Shown here: piece by piece, positions 35,820 to 46,935 of the stretch
How the letters are laid out: each line of letters begins with the position of its first letter
Position numbering within the stretch: the stretch's first letter is position 1
NCBI RefSeq assembly: GCF_001540865.1
Contig: NC_033630.1
Span: 10,643,595-10,707,594, forward strand
Direction of reading: 5' to 3'
Length of the DNA: 64,000 nucleotides
DNA from: Ananas comosus
Lineage: Eukaryota > Streptophyta > Magnoliopsida > Poales > Bromeliaceae
Notes under the pieces: generated by a model
Seen by the model: only the letters and a program-made list of their open reading frames with translations
The model's database searches: none
What the model was told of the DNA's origin: nothing
Translations under genes and position numbers: made by a program

Positions 35820-37879
35820 AGCAGGGACTATTTTGGGCAGCATGAGGCCACTTGGTGTGACCTCTGGACTAGTTGCCGAAGCATTCGATACCCTTGCGGA
35901 ATCAAAATTTCTTCCTGATGCATTTTTTGACAAAATTGTCGGCGGAACGCAGTGACAGTTGTCGAGTCCACTTGTTGGTAGTGCTATCACCCCTGGTGCA
36001 TTGCAGAGCCTTGTTGGCTAATTACACTGATTGTCTTAAGTTTCTGAAGACAACAAGTGAGCGACGGAGGGTTTCAGTGCTAAAAACAGCACTTTTGGGA
36101 ACCTGGAATGGTAATATATGCATTTTGGTGTATCTCGATGTTGTGGGCTGACGGTGGCTATCCGAACACCCATGTTGGTGCATTTCGGGACAGCGGCGAT
36201 TAGTCTTGTACTGTGGTATCTTCCGAAACACTCTGTGGCAATCGAAAGTGTTTCGATGGAGTTTTGGAACTCTCGGAAGTTTTGGGGTTGTGGGTTTAGT
36301 GTTTTAGAGTCAAATTGGTGGATCTTGACTCGGTGGGTCTTTCCTAAATCCAGTCGATGTCCCAGCATGCCTTGAGCATTAGACATTGCGACGATTTTAG
36401 GTGGGTGCTTCAATCCGGAGTCGGTATAGTGGTGCTAGCTCGTTGATATTATTCTCTTACCCTTTTTCATTTTCTTTGCATATTATTGATGAGCATATCG
36501 CCACTAGACTTTCGATTTATTTACTCTACTTCTGCTCGTTCATATATTTGTAGTAGAAAGGTGTGAGATGATTGCATGATTTCTATCTGTGGACCTAATT
36601 GGTTAGTGTTGGCCGGTTCACCGATCTGGTGATCTATTGTGGACATGTACATTGTTTATCGACTTATTCTCGGCTGTTTGTCGTTTCGTTGACCATTGAG
36701 CATTTCGTGTCAATCGTCACAACTCATGTAGCATGTCACGTACACTAGCGGTTTGGCCACCGTATTGGTGTTTTTTTTTCGAAAAAGTGGTCGTCTTCTC
36801 AACCCGTGAGCCTCTGCAAGGTGCTAGCAAGGGGTTTTGTGCCAGGTGGGTGAGCAAACTGTGACACTGCCTGCGGTCTTTAGACCTATACGGCGAGGTG
36901 CTTGGATATCGGTTTCATACAGCTGATACATTGATTATTATTTACAGTAGCGGTAGGTGATTATTGTTATTCATATCCATATTTATTTATCCGCTATCGT
37001 GCATAATTATCTATCTATCTCAGTTGTTTTCTCTCGCAAGTGAGTACACTCGCATTCGTCGGCTTGCGATGCCCACTCGAAGATCCTTGTTGGTTTCTCA
37101 CCCCCCCTCCCCTTCAGGTGATATTGGCGGTGGGAGTCGGGATGGGGTGTGTGAGGTGCAACAACTTGCGAGTTTTAGAGGTCCCGGCAGTTCTACATCA
37201 TCTACGGTTATTTTGAATCAACCCTCTTACATTTATGGTTAATAAATTAGACACTGTGGTTCAGTTATTTGTTTGATTGGTTGTGAATTCTTGAATAATC
37301 TTGGTGGTAGATGATCATTTAATTGCAATTACTTGAAATAATTATTCTTTTGGGATTTTCTATGTGATGGTATTTTAGTTGTATAATATGTGATTTTGTA
37401 CCCCTCGAGCTAGTCGCCATTTTCAAAAAAATAGGTTTCCGTGTGGGAGACTACTTTCAAAAGGCTTTTCGGTTTCTCGATCCTTAGTTTTTCAAAAATA
37501 AAGTTTTAAGGTTGGAAACACTTTCAAATGGTAGACTTGGTTACTGTAATGAGCATTTGCATCATCCTTCGCCTACGGAGTGCTTAGAGCATGCAAAGGA
37601 TTGTTAGCTGAATGTTTATTGTGAGCATATGCATTGTGAATGCTGCTTGTGTGATTGAATGTAGTGTCGCAACAGCTCTTATAGTGGTACGCCGTGCAAA
37701 AACAGGGGAGACTCTGTCCTAGTGGTGGCCGGAGGAAAACATGTATTTTGTGGCAGGTCTGTTTCGTCCCCTGACATATTTGTATTTCAAAAAACAAAAG
37801 AGGCAATTCCGTTGGCTTCATTTTCAAACCAGTTTTTTCTTCGAAAAAGCTTTACAAAAAGGGGCCTCGGGGCGTGACA
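35820..37879 (+). mobile_element. Left-truncated LTR related to the 4.8 kb solo LTR
   Basis: It shares with 2810-5700 the blocks ACCTCTGGACT, CCCTTGCGGAA, GAGCCTTGTTGGCT, GTGAGCGACGG and GTCGGTATAGTGGTGC, and also a degenerate GACCT minisatellite zone near 36590 and the end CGGGGCGTGACA. The 19-copy minisatellite is absent. No TG start or matching duplication was found on the left, where it abuts the broken PMD ORF. The right flank GGGGT would be the duplication if the left end had survived. Confidence 0.75.
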
Positions 37880-38027
37880 GGGGTCTCACAGATATAATCA
37901 GGCTAAAACTCTTAATCCGGCTATAGCATTTTAGCGATGGCTAGGCCCAAAAGGTTAAGAGAGTTAAGTGTGTTAGGGCTGGAGTAGTCCTAAAATGGGT
38001 GACCCTCTAGAAAATTGGAGCGTCACA
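37880..38027 (+). mobile_element. Cassandra-like LTR piece with 5S rRNA-derived core
   Basis: GGTTAAGAGAGTTAAGTGTG, then TTAGGGCTGGAGTAGTCC and ATGGGTGACCCTC, track the 5S rRNA sequence GTTAAGCGTGCTTGGGC, GAGTAGTAC and GGATGGGTGACCTCC. It ends GAGCGTCACA. The left side is cut by the truncated LTR. These segments correspond to box A, intermediate element and box C of the 5S internal promoter. Confidence 0.7.
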
Positions 38028-38039
38028 CAAGTCACTTAA

Positions 38040-38345
38040 AGCGTACAAACAAAGTGTCCATGGATCTCGATTGTCACTCGACCCAACGAGCCTCTACTTC
38101 GACCATGACTCGGCTCAACCCAACCTCACGCCATTTTAAATGTGACTCGACCCAACCTAGCCTCCCACCACAGAGCAAGATGCTGATCCATTTAATGCAA
38201 CAATCCTCCTTCCAGTACCCATATAAATTCACAGCATGCGGGAATCGAACCTACGACCTCTTGTTCTAATATCACTTGTCGGATTGTTGATACTAATCAT
38301 TAATCCCAAAAGCTCGAGCTTAATTTTTTGTCAGTGGCTCATCCA
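38040..38345 (+). repeat. Internal repeat of the 5S-TRIM family
   Basis: The segment contains ATGGATCTCGATTGTCACTC, GACCATGACTCGGCTCAACC, GAATCGAACCTACGACC and GGATTGTTGATACTAATCAT. Versions occur at 26795-27115, 55945-56165 and 57000-57205. GTTCTAATATCA near 38262 resembles the complement of an iMet primer-binding site. Confidence 0.5.
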
Positions 38346-38559
38346 ACCGTGATAATATCCCACATATAATATTTTCTCTACCAATCATCTCATCATATCA
38401 TTTATTCTCTAATATTAGTTTTATCCTTTCTCACGCGTAGTACTCACCACCTATTATGTAATATACCGAATCTCCGAATCGTAATGCTAATTTTGATCAA
38501 ATTGATCAAAGTAAGCTATGAGGGTGATGAGCGAGGTTTTCGAGTTGCCTTGAAGGCGT

Positions 38560-40660
38560 TGGGATGGTTGGAAGTGAGTTTCAGGAGTGTTTGGATGTTT
38601 TCGGCTCAAACCAGGCGCGAAAACAAACTCTGAAATATTGCAACTGCTGGACTACAGAAGTGACATTGAGTACCGGTACAAAGGCAATGCAGTACCGGTA
38701 CCCAATGGAAGTGCAGTTTTGTCAGGTCTCGGGTTTGGGACCTTGGCAAGCTGTGTACCGGTACCTGAGACGAGTACCGGTACTGGACTGGTCAGGTACC
38801 GGTACAAGTACCGATACTGGTGTTATGTACCGGTACTACGCATTGGACTAGAGTTGCACAGCCTCGGGTTGAGTGGCTCGTACTGGTACTATGTGGTAGG
38901 TGCCGGTACTGGGAGCCCTGCGTACCGGAACTCCAGCCCGAGTATCGGTACTCAGTCTGTAAAGGACTAAATTGTAAGGCTAAAAATGAGACTTTGTGGG
39001 GGGCTTATTTGTAAATGTTGGGGTCTAAAAATAACCCCAACCCTACACTTGTACTTCTTATGCAAGAGAAGACCTCGTTCCTTCCCCTTCTTATCTCCTT
39101 CTCATTCTCTCTCTAGAATTACCCCCTCAAGGTGGAATTGGAGGAGAATTGAAGGTGAGAATTGGTGGTTTTGGTGTTGAGGAAGCTCAAGAATAAGAAG
39201 GGCTTTGTAGAGCAAGGAGCCAAGGTAAGTTCTTTGCATTTGTATGTTAGGGTTTAGTTTAAATTCCCTAATTTGCTTAGTTTTGTGGTTCTTGGGATTC
39301 TAGAGCTTGGATTATGCTAAGAAATCCCAAGAAATTTGGACTATGGGTTGCATGTATAAACCCTAAGGTTAGAAATGGGATTTTGAAGAAATGGAGATCT
39401 ACCATGGAATTGTTCTCTTGTATTCCTAATTAAAGGTTAATCCGACGTGTTGGGAGGCTTGGATCGAAGTTCCGACGACTCTACGGCAAGATATTAAGGA
39501 AAAATCTCATTTTGTCTTCGTTAGACGTGGGTCGAGAGTTTAGGCATCTAAAAATTATGGGACTTGGATTCTCGCATCTCAACATCTTTAAGAGGTGGGT
39601 GGTACTATCCGAAATCTTCGAATTACCTATTATATCTATGTCACCTTTTTGAGCATATATGTATATGTATAGTGTTGTATTCATGCATTGTAGGGTTAAT
39701 GTTAATATATAGCTAAAATGTGGGATATCTTATATGCTTTTAATGTAAAGATACATGTGGACAATAGACTTTGGACATAGAAACCCTATGGATGTATGAA
39801 CTAAATGTTGGATTATGACAATAGCAAATAAGGTGACATTGTTACTAGATGATTGTTTAGTACATAAAAATGTGGAATGCTAGACAAAGAAAACTTTGTG
39901 AAAAATATGGCAATAGTGACATGGTATCCTCGAAGTCGAGGATGGGATTATACTCACAGGTAGTCTGATAGGCTTGAGTGTGATCGCTCCACCTTAAGCG
40001 ATGAGCTCCGAAGTTGTCATCACTGGGCAGTAGCGGAATTCTCCCCAGCAGACCGTCCCGTCGGATTGTAGTGGAATTCTCCCCGACAAAAATGGATTTG
40101 GTTTGGTGAGTTGGGTTTAACCAAATGGTTGACCAAGAGGATTGGGTAACGGTAAAGGTAAAAGAGAAATGCATGCATCATGAGCATCAAATTTGTTGTT
40201 TCAATTATACAGGCATAGTAGTAGCATTAGTTTGGTTTGCTATCTATTCCTTTTCCTATTTATGCCTGATTAGACCTAATGGGTGAATCGGCGGGGTCGG
40301 CGGCCGAACCCGCTCAGAACTTTTTCTAGTTCTCACCCCACTAACCATGCATGTCCTAGCACGAGCGTGGCGGTCGAGGATCGCGGCATAGGCATCACGC
40401 CCTAGATAGTGGACTTCCTCGAGTATAGATATACCTTGTATATTTCATCTTTTGTAGTTGATGAAACGAATATGTAATAATTGTATTTGAGAGATAATTT
40501 GTATTGGAAAATGAATACAAGCTTTGTATTTTGTTTAAAGTAATTAAGATACAATGTATGGATTTAATAGCTAGTTTACTTTCACTTACTCATGTTGCTA
40601 GCCCTCGTGCAAGCAATGTATATCAAAATTTTTCTGAGCAAATTCTATATACATGTTACA
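38560..40660 (+). mobile_element. LTR-like sequence nested in the Tat element
   Basis: The stretch lacks ORFs but has LTR-like architecture in the plus sense: a cluster of GTACCGGTAC palindromes (38665-38955), a CT-rich leader with TCTCTCTCTAG, a possible splice donor CAAGGTAAGT near 39223, and the inverted pair AGAACT/AGTTCT (40316-40333) before CTCACCCC, also seen in the other LTRs. It stops at the gag remnant near 40661. Neither end nor duplication could be fixed, so the boundaries are approximate. Confidence 0.5.
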
Positions 40661-41940
40661 GGTTGTGGAGCCATGGGCGGACAGAAGAGGCTCTGTTCGT
40701 TCGACGTCTCTTTCCCTTTACTCCAATCTTTGTTTCGGCTCCATCTAAGCCGATCTTCATTATTTCCTTTTCTAAATTGCTCATATTGAGCAACTCGAAC
40801 TCCCAAATAAAAAAGATTTGAAAAATACTTATCTTTAAAATGATCTTTAATTTTGAAGTGTAAACTATTAAATGCCATTTTGGCAAATTTCGATTCTGGC
40901 ATTCTTACAAAGCAACGGCTTCTTGCTGTCTTGAATCGATTTAGATACTCTTCAACCGATTTTCCTGTTCTTTGCCTGAATTGGGCTAGATCAGTAACTG
41001 AAAGTTCTAGCTCTGATCTATAAAATTGTTCGTAAAATTTTCTTTCCAATTCGTCCCAATCTCGGACGGAATTAGCAGGTAGACTCATATACCAAGTAAA
41101 TGATATTTTGGTTAACGAGGTATTAAACAGCCTAAGCTTCAGGAAAGGATTTTCAGCGGCTTCTCGGCACTGAGCCGTAATCCGCACGACGAGTTCAATC
41201 GTATTTTCGGTCTCGTCGCCAGAGAATTTATCGAATTTCGGTATTTTTTAATTTGCCGGATAAGGATATTCTGTATCTATGTTTGCAGGATAGGGTGATG
41301 TAAACACAGGCCGCATTGCCGGCCTAGCTCCAACTCCGAAAGTATTTCGGATGGCTTCCTCAATCTGAGCATAACTTTCATTATTGTTCCCTTGTAAAGA
41401 TACAGGCACCTGTGCCTGAACTGGATTTGGTCCTGGTGGTAGCCCGAAATTCTGCACTGCAGGGATGATCCCTTGCATATTTGGGGCCTGCCCCCCAGCT
41501 CTAGCCTCGACATTTTGGGGCTAATATACTGCCACTGGTGGGGAAGGTGGTAACCCCCAGGCTATTTCTAGTTGTTGACCGACGTTCGCAGCAACCGGTC
41601 TGTAAGCCGCCTGAAATGGTGCCCCATAGTGTTGGGGTTGACTACTTGCCGGTGTTACAGGATTTTGTAACACCGGTGTAACTAAGGCCCTTGCAGACCT
41701 GTTACAGGTTGTTCATTACGAGTCAATAATTGTCCTATTCGGGCAATATTCTCGTTAGAGGCCGTGATTGGGGCGAGTACTGCATCTAAACGGGAAGTAC
41801 TCCTATAACTATTTTGGTCCAGTACTTGTAGGATGCGTATTATTTGTCCAAGCGCTTGAGCCAAACTTGGCTCTTGTTGGTCGGACTGACCACTAGTCTC
41901 ACCTTCAACTGGCAAACTGTTCGGCGTTCGCTAGCATTAT
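40645..41940 (-). pseudogene. Tat-lineage Ty3/Gypsy gag, damaged
   Basis: Gag is the capsid precursor of the retroelement. The minus strand carries CREAAENPFLKLRLFNTSL, FTWYMSLPANSVRDWDELE, FYEQFYRS and KSVEEYLNRFKTARSRC in order, the conserved retrotransposon gag domain. Upstream the same frame reads MRPVFTSPYPANIDTEYPYP and stops at 41248. The N-terminal part (41915-41682) is in another frame. So there is at least one frameshift and one stop. It begins about 130 bp after the 5' LTR, as expected. Protease, reverse transcriptase and integrase are absent; the frame ends at 40645 where LTR-like sequence begins. Confidence 0.85.
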
Positions 41941-42049
41941 CGGAATGGGTTGATCGCTCCCGGAATTTCTAGGAACGACCCTATGGCGCAAATTTATGGC
42001 ATTATCATCAGCCATAACTTCAATAAGAAAGTAAATTTACCTAGACTGG

Positions 42050-42073
42050 TGTCCCACCGGGCGTGCCAAAATT
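42050..42073 (-). other. Putative primer-binding region
   Basis: Reverse complemented, the sequence immediately after the LTR reads AATTTTGGCACGCCCGGTGG. The second Tat-lineage element has the near-identical TTTTTGGCACGCTCGGTGG at 59622-59640 in the same position. It is not the iMet type, and the tRNA involved is not determined here. Confidence 0.6.
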
Positions 42074-42807
42074 TGTTAGGATCCGAATTCCCTGATCCTT
42101 GACCCGATCAAAGGTCTCTCTCGGGAAGAGTGTAGGAATGTGGAATGGCTGTGAATGGTGACCCTCAAAATTTGCGCTTTTCGACTGGATCAAGCGATTC
42201 GGCTGATGAGGAATCGAATCAGCCGAGTTCAGAACCTTCTACTATAGATTCGGTTCGGCTGGATGAGCCAAATGTATGGAATATACTGTGCTTTGGGTCG
42301 GTTGAAAAGCCGAATGCTTTATATATTGGAATTAACTTGTATAACTAGTACAAGGGACGAGTGTGCCTGAGGGCATACAGACTCGGTTGATCTAACTTAA
42401 ACTTACTCTTAGGAAAACAGTAAGTGCGGGAAAGTAAAAGATTACAAGTAGACTACTCCTAGAAAATATGAGAAAAATACAGAGGAAATAAAAGTGGTCT
42501 TCGATTCTCGGGAAAAAGACCTTTCTTTTGGGCGTTATTTGCCTATTTATAGCTCGCCTCTATTGATCCGTTATTACCACATCCATGATCGCCACTACTC
42601 CTATTTTTTCGGGCCACTTCAAGCCAATCAGAACTACTCGTAACCACTTGCAGTTACTGTAACTTCTTTCAATTACACCTGGCAGTTACTTAATTATATT
42701 GTCGATGCTCTCGGTGCATACCAAAATCTTCTTTAATTCTTGCTCTTAAAGATTGGGGTTGTGTGGTGCACCAGCATACCACATGGCCGGATGTTATTGG
42801 CCTAACA
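42074..42807 (-). mobile_element. 5' LTR of the Tat-lineage Gypsy element
   Basis: On the plus strand it runs TGTTAGGATCC to GGCCTAACA, so TGTTAGG and CCTAACA are exact terminal inverts. It is 734 bp and matches the LTR at 33915-34614, and shares ends with the LTR at 58910-59618 (TGTTRGGCMC start; ATGCCACGTGG-like block). On the minus strand it precedes the primer-binding region and gag. CTATTTATAG near 42542 could supply a TATA box on either strand. Confidence 0.78.
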
Positions 42808-43760
42808 CCATTAAATCTAAAAAAAATTTCAAAAAAGTACATTTTTCAAGAACCAAAGGAACAAAATATATTTTTTCAACTAAAAAATTATTTTCTAAAA
42901 ATATCTTCCAAAAAACCGAGCAACCTTTTATTTCCTATCAAATAAATAATAATGAAAAATAAAATTTATGTAAACCTTAATTTAACTAGAAATTATTTAA
43001 CTCTATAAATTACTCACACGCAAACAAATAGATTCAAAGCTCAAGAGAGTCTATAGTTTTATCTTTTTACTTTTTTTTAGTTGCCTTTTTCTCTCCTTTT
43101 TAAAATAGCACGTTTGTGATGTTTATATTTAATGTGGTGGATCCACAATGGTTCACATCACGAAGGTCATTTAACTGTCATGCACGTAGCAATCACGTGG
43201 AAGCATCGCACGTACGACAAGTGGCTGAACCTGTTTGGGATGTTTTAAAAGCCTAGTTTAATAGCGATTCAAAAATATTATAACATAAAAAGTTATATAT
43301 ATTTATATATATATATATATTTATATAATAAATTAATTAAGTTAATTTTATTAATATATATACATATATTTATATAATGAATCAGTTAGATTGATTTTAA
43401 GTCGTTAAATTTTAATATAATTTGATAAAAAAATTGGACTAATTTGGATAAAATCAGGTAGGTTGGTTGCTTGGATAACAGTTCACAAATGGATTTTTTG
43501 AAAATTATCATCCTATTCAAGAGGTGATTGAATAGGGTTCGATTCGACTCAGTTTTTTAAATTATTGCTAACTCGCTGGGGCCCACGCGCGTGCGAGTTG
43601 ACGTCGCGACAGCTGTCGCCAATCCCGAGGGTTATGAGATTGCTGCCGGTGCAGATGCGTTACTTGGATGCCCAAGCAATCGCAATCGCAATCTATCACT
43701 CTGACAAGATGTTTCCTTTTCCTCATAAATAGTGAAGCTAGTAACTAGTGTGTGTATATA
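42808..43760. other. Intergenic, no gene recognised
   Basis: AT-rich sequence with (TA)n stretches near 43300 and no supported gene. The short ORFs at 42753-42962 lie partly in LTR sequence and match nothing known to me. Confidence 0.45.
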
Positions 43761-43767
43761 TATATAT

Positions 43768-44020
43768 AGAGTTGGACTGGACTACTATTAGTAGCAAAAT
43801 TCTATTATTACTATCAGTTTTTTAACCTTTGGATAAACTCTTTTTATTATTTCTAACCATTAGATTAAATACTATAACCCAGTGGGGACCACTCAACCCT
43901 AGGGGACCACTCAACTCTAACCGACTAATATCATCCTGACCCTACAATTTTTTATCCAAGGGTTAAAAACTTGATAGCAAAAAGAGCGTTTTACTATTAA
44001 TAGTATTCCAGTCTAATTCT
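43768..44020. mobile_element. MITE, first of three in tandem
   Basis: The ends GACTGGACTACTATTAGTAG and CTATTAATAGTATTCCAGTC are imperfect inverts. The interior has TTAGATTAAATACTATAACC and CTAGGGGACCACTC. It is flanked by TATATA tracts. Confidence 0.65.
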
Positions 44021-44039
44021 ATATATATACATATATAGA

Positions 44040-44272
44040 GTCCGACTGGGGTACTATCGATAGCATAAAGGATTTGGTGCTATCGAGTTTTCCACCGTTA
44101 GATTTAACCTTTTGATTATTTTTACTCGTTAGATTATACTATTCAACCAACCACTCAATCAACCTAGGGGGCCCACATCATCTTAACCATCCATTTTTCA
44201 ATCCAAGGGCTAAAAAATCAATAACACCAGTAGGTTTGTGCTATTGACGGTATTCCAGCCTAGTTCTATATA
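44040..44272. mobile_element. MITE, second of three in tandem
   Basis: The ends GTCCGACTGGGGTACTATCG and TGACGGTATTCCAGCC are inverted. The interior matches 19508-19730 (ACCGTTAGATTTAACC, CCAACCACTC, GGGGGCCCACATCAT). Confidence 0.68.
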
Positions 44273-44280
44273 TATATATA

Positions 44281-44529
44281 GGCTAGGGCTACTATACTCT
44301 TATGAGTATAGACCCTCTTGTAATCATAAATTTTTAACCGTTGATTGATGGGATGTGTGGTTAGGATGATGGTGGTCCTCACTTAGAATGATAGCGGTCC
44401 CCTAGGGTTGAGTAGGTAGTTGGTTGAATAGTATGATCTAACGGATGAAAATGATGAATAGAATAAATTTAAGGGCCGAAAACTTATAAGTATATAGGAG
44501 CCAATACTCATAAAAGTATAGTAGCCGGA

Positions 44530-44530
<1 letters not shown>
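44281..44530. mobile_element. MITE, third of three in tandem
   Basis: The ends GGCTAGGGCTACTATACTC and AAAGTATAGTAGCCGG are inverted. It is oriented opposite to the second copy for the interior blocks (CTAGGGTTGAGTAGG). A long (CT)n microsatellite (44533-44597) and a single N (44598) follow. Confidence 0.68.

Positions 44531-44532
<2 letters not shown>

Positions 44533-44597
<65 letters not shown>
44533..44597. repeat. (CT)n microsatellite ending at an N
   Basis: A CT run of about 65 bp with one TTCTCT interruption stops at the N at 44598. True length is uncertain because the assembly breaks here. Confidence 0.95.
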
Positions 44598-44608
44598 NAA
44601 AATTTAGA

Positions 44609-45131
44609 AAAAAACTACAAATACAATCCATATAGTTTTGAATTTTTTCATTTTAGTATTCTGTGGTTTAAAGTGTATCAATTTAGTATTCTGTGGTTTC
44701 GCACTTTCTCACTTTAGTACCTTGTGGTTTAAAGTGCATTAATTTAGTACTCTGTAGTTTTTTTTTTTTTTTTCGTTGGCTCCTCTTGTTAATATTTCGT
44801 TAAATTATATACAAAACTTCGGATACCCTACCTAAATTTATCGAATATTTATTTTAGTACCCTTTAGTTTTAACTTTGTCACTGATTTTTTTCTGTTAAT
44901 ATTTCGTTAAATTATATACAAAAAACTTCAAATACCCTATCTAGATTTATCGAATATTTACTTTAGTACCCTTTAGTTTTAACTTTGTTACTGATTTAAC
45001 GAAAAAAATTAATGAAATGGATAATAAAAAGAGAAAAATAAATCTACAGGGTACTAACTTGATACATTTTAAACCACAGAATATTAAAGTGAGAAAATGT
45101 GAAACCACATGGAGGTATTTGAAGTTTACCA
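44609..45131. mobile_element. Foldback element with internal direct repeats
   Basis: The left CAAATACAATCCATATAG and GTATTCTGTGGTTTAAAG are answered on the right by CTTTAAACCACAGAATATT-like sequence and CCACATGGAGGTATTTGAAG on the opposite strand. The block GTACCCTTTAGTTTTAACTT occurs twice inside (44857 and 44967). It has no ORF, and its superfamily is uncertain. Confidence 0.55.
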
Positions 45132-45139
45132 TAGAATTT

Positions 45140-46230
45140 ACTATTTATTTCTAAAAGGTTAAGCTTTTAAATTGTATACCCCTTGATTTTCTTTTGATTT
45201 GTTAAAAAGTGCATAAAAGTTACTATACTTTGTTGAATTTATTGGTGAATTAATTTAATAAAATTTCTCATTTGATTGGCCAGAATTACTCAATTTATAA
45301 AATTTAAAGGTTGAGGATCTGACTATTGAAAAACATTGAGGAGCTTCCAAGACAATTTTCTCCTTTTTTTTTTTTTTTTGCCGAAATGGTTACTAGTACT
45401 AGTCTAGAAGTCAGGAACTAGAAACTTTTTTATCTAAAAATACATGCAAGTCAGTCTTGAAATCTTTTGCCATCTAGGGTATATTTTGGTATTGAGAGCC
45501 ACCTAACATTATAATTAGGCGAAATAAAGTTGAGATAAAAATATATAAAAACATATATGCTTCTTTGTTTTTGACTGCAATCGATCACAAAAATGATACC
45601 CCTATCAACACATTGCAGCATACTCAATGTAATACGAAAACGAATAGAATATTTTCTTACCATCTTTTTTTATGGCACTAAATTTATTCTCTTTCTGCAA
45701 TCCCAAGCGTAGTCTTGGATAGCACCCGAGATGACGACGGCCCGCTACAAAAAAAAAAATAAAAATAAAAAATAAAAAATAAAAAACTTTCACTCTCTCA
45801 TAACTTTATCCCTCTTCTGGGGCTTTACTTATGTCATGCTAGTGATGCAATTCAATTAATGTGGGTCACCTCTTTAGTGGGGAGTCTAGGTAGAGGGTGC
45901 AGGCCTGGAATTTGAGAATGAAAAGAACCTTTTGTTTTGTAGTTGTGAGAAATATAATCCCAACATGCATGAACCTACTAGAACAGCATCCAAATTATTA
46001 TATATTAGAGATGAATCTTGGTGAAAATTACACCATTGGCCCTTCAACACCAATGTACTTCAATTTATTCTGTGAGAAATGATTCGGTACTTTTATTTTA
46101 TAAAAAAATAAAAATGATTTTAACTGTTAATCAATAGAGGGTAAAAATATAATTTTAACATTTAGCAGGTAAAAGGATTACTTCATTCGAGATTGTTTTT
46201 GTAATTAAACTATACAATATTTAAAGAAAG
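45140..46230. other. Intergenic, no gene recognised
   Basis: AT-rich, with T and A homopolymers near 45366 and 45748. The ORFs at 45451-46082 are short and unremarkable. Confidence 0.45.
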
Positions 46231-46239
46231 TTTTAATTG

Positions 46240-46935
46240 ATATCCAGAATTTAGGCATTAATTTGTACTAATTTGAAAAATTGATTGAATACCTAAATTT
46301 AGACATTAATATAGGCATTAATTTAGGCATTTATTTTAGAAGTTTTAGTGTTTCTCAAATTTAGGCATTAATTTAAATTATAGAAATTTTAGAAATAGTT
46401 CTATTTCTAAATACGCTGAATTTAAATATTTAATATTTAATATTTAAAATTAAAAATTTAAATTTAAGTTAGAGTAATTTAATTTGTATTACTATTTAAA
46501 AATTATGTAATGTTGGTAAATATTTTAATCCAACATATTTAATATGCTTAAGAAACTTTTAAATTTCTATAGTTTAGACATTAATTTTGTATCACTTATT
46601 TTAAAAAATTTGAATGTAGGTAAAAAAAATTATCAATTAAATGTATTTAATATGTTAAAAAAAATAGAATTGTTTTATTTTAGACATTAATTTTGCATCA
46701 CTATTTAAAAAGGATTGTAATGTTGGAAAATATTTAAATTTAACATATTTAATATGTTTAACAAAATTGTGAATTCATCTTGTTTAGACATTAATTTTGT
46801 ACTACTAATTTTAAAAAATTGAACGTGGGCAAATATTTAAATTCCAAAAATTTATTATATTTAAAAAAATTTAACAATTTTTCTAATTTAGATATTAATT
46901 CTTTATCACTATTTAAAAATTTTAATGTGGATAAT
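46240..46935 (+). repeat. Degenerate tandem repeat of about 120 bp
   Basis: TTAGACATTAATTTTGTA, followed by an AC or TCACTATTTTAAAA block and a TTTAATATGTT block, recurs at about 46565, 46680, 46785 and 46885. Earlier decayed versions (TTTAGGCATTAATTT) begin near 46250. Spacing is 100-120 bp. Confidence 0.65.

Noticed and set aside
35757..35990. Minus-strand 77-codon ORF next to the PMD ORF
   Set aside because: It straddles the junction of the PMD ORF and LTR sequence and matches no family I recognise.
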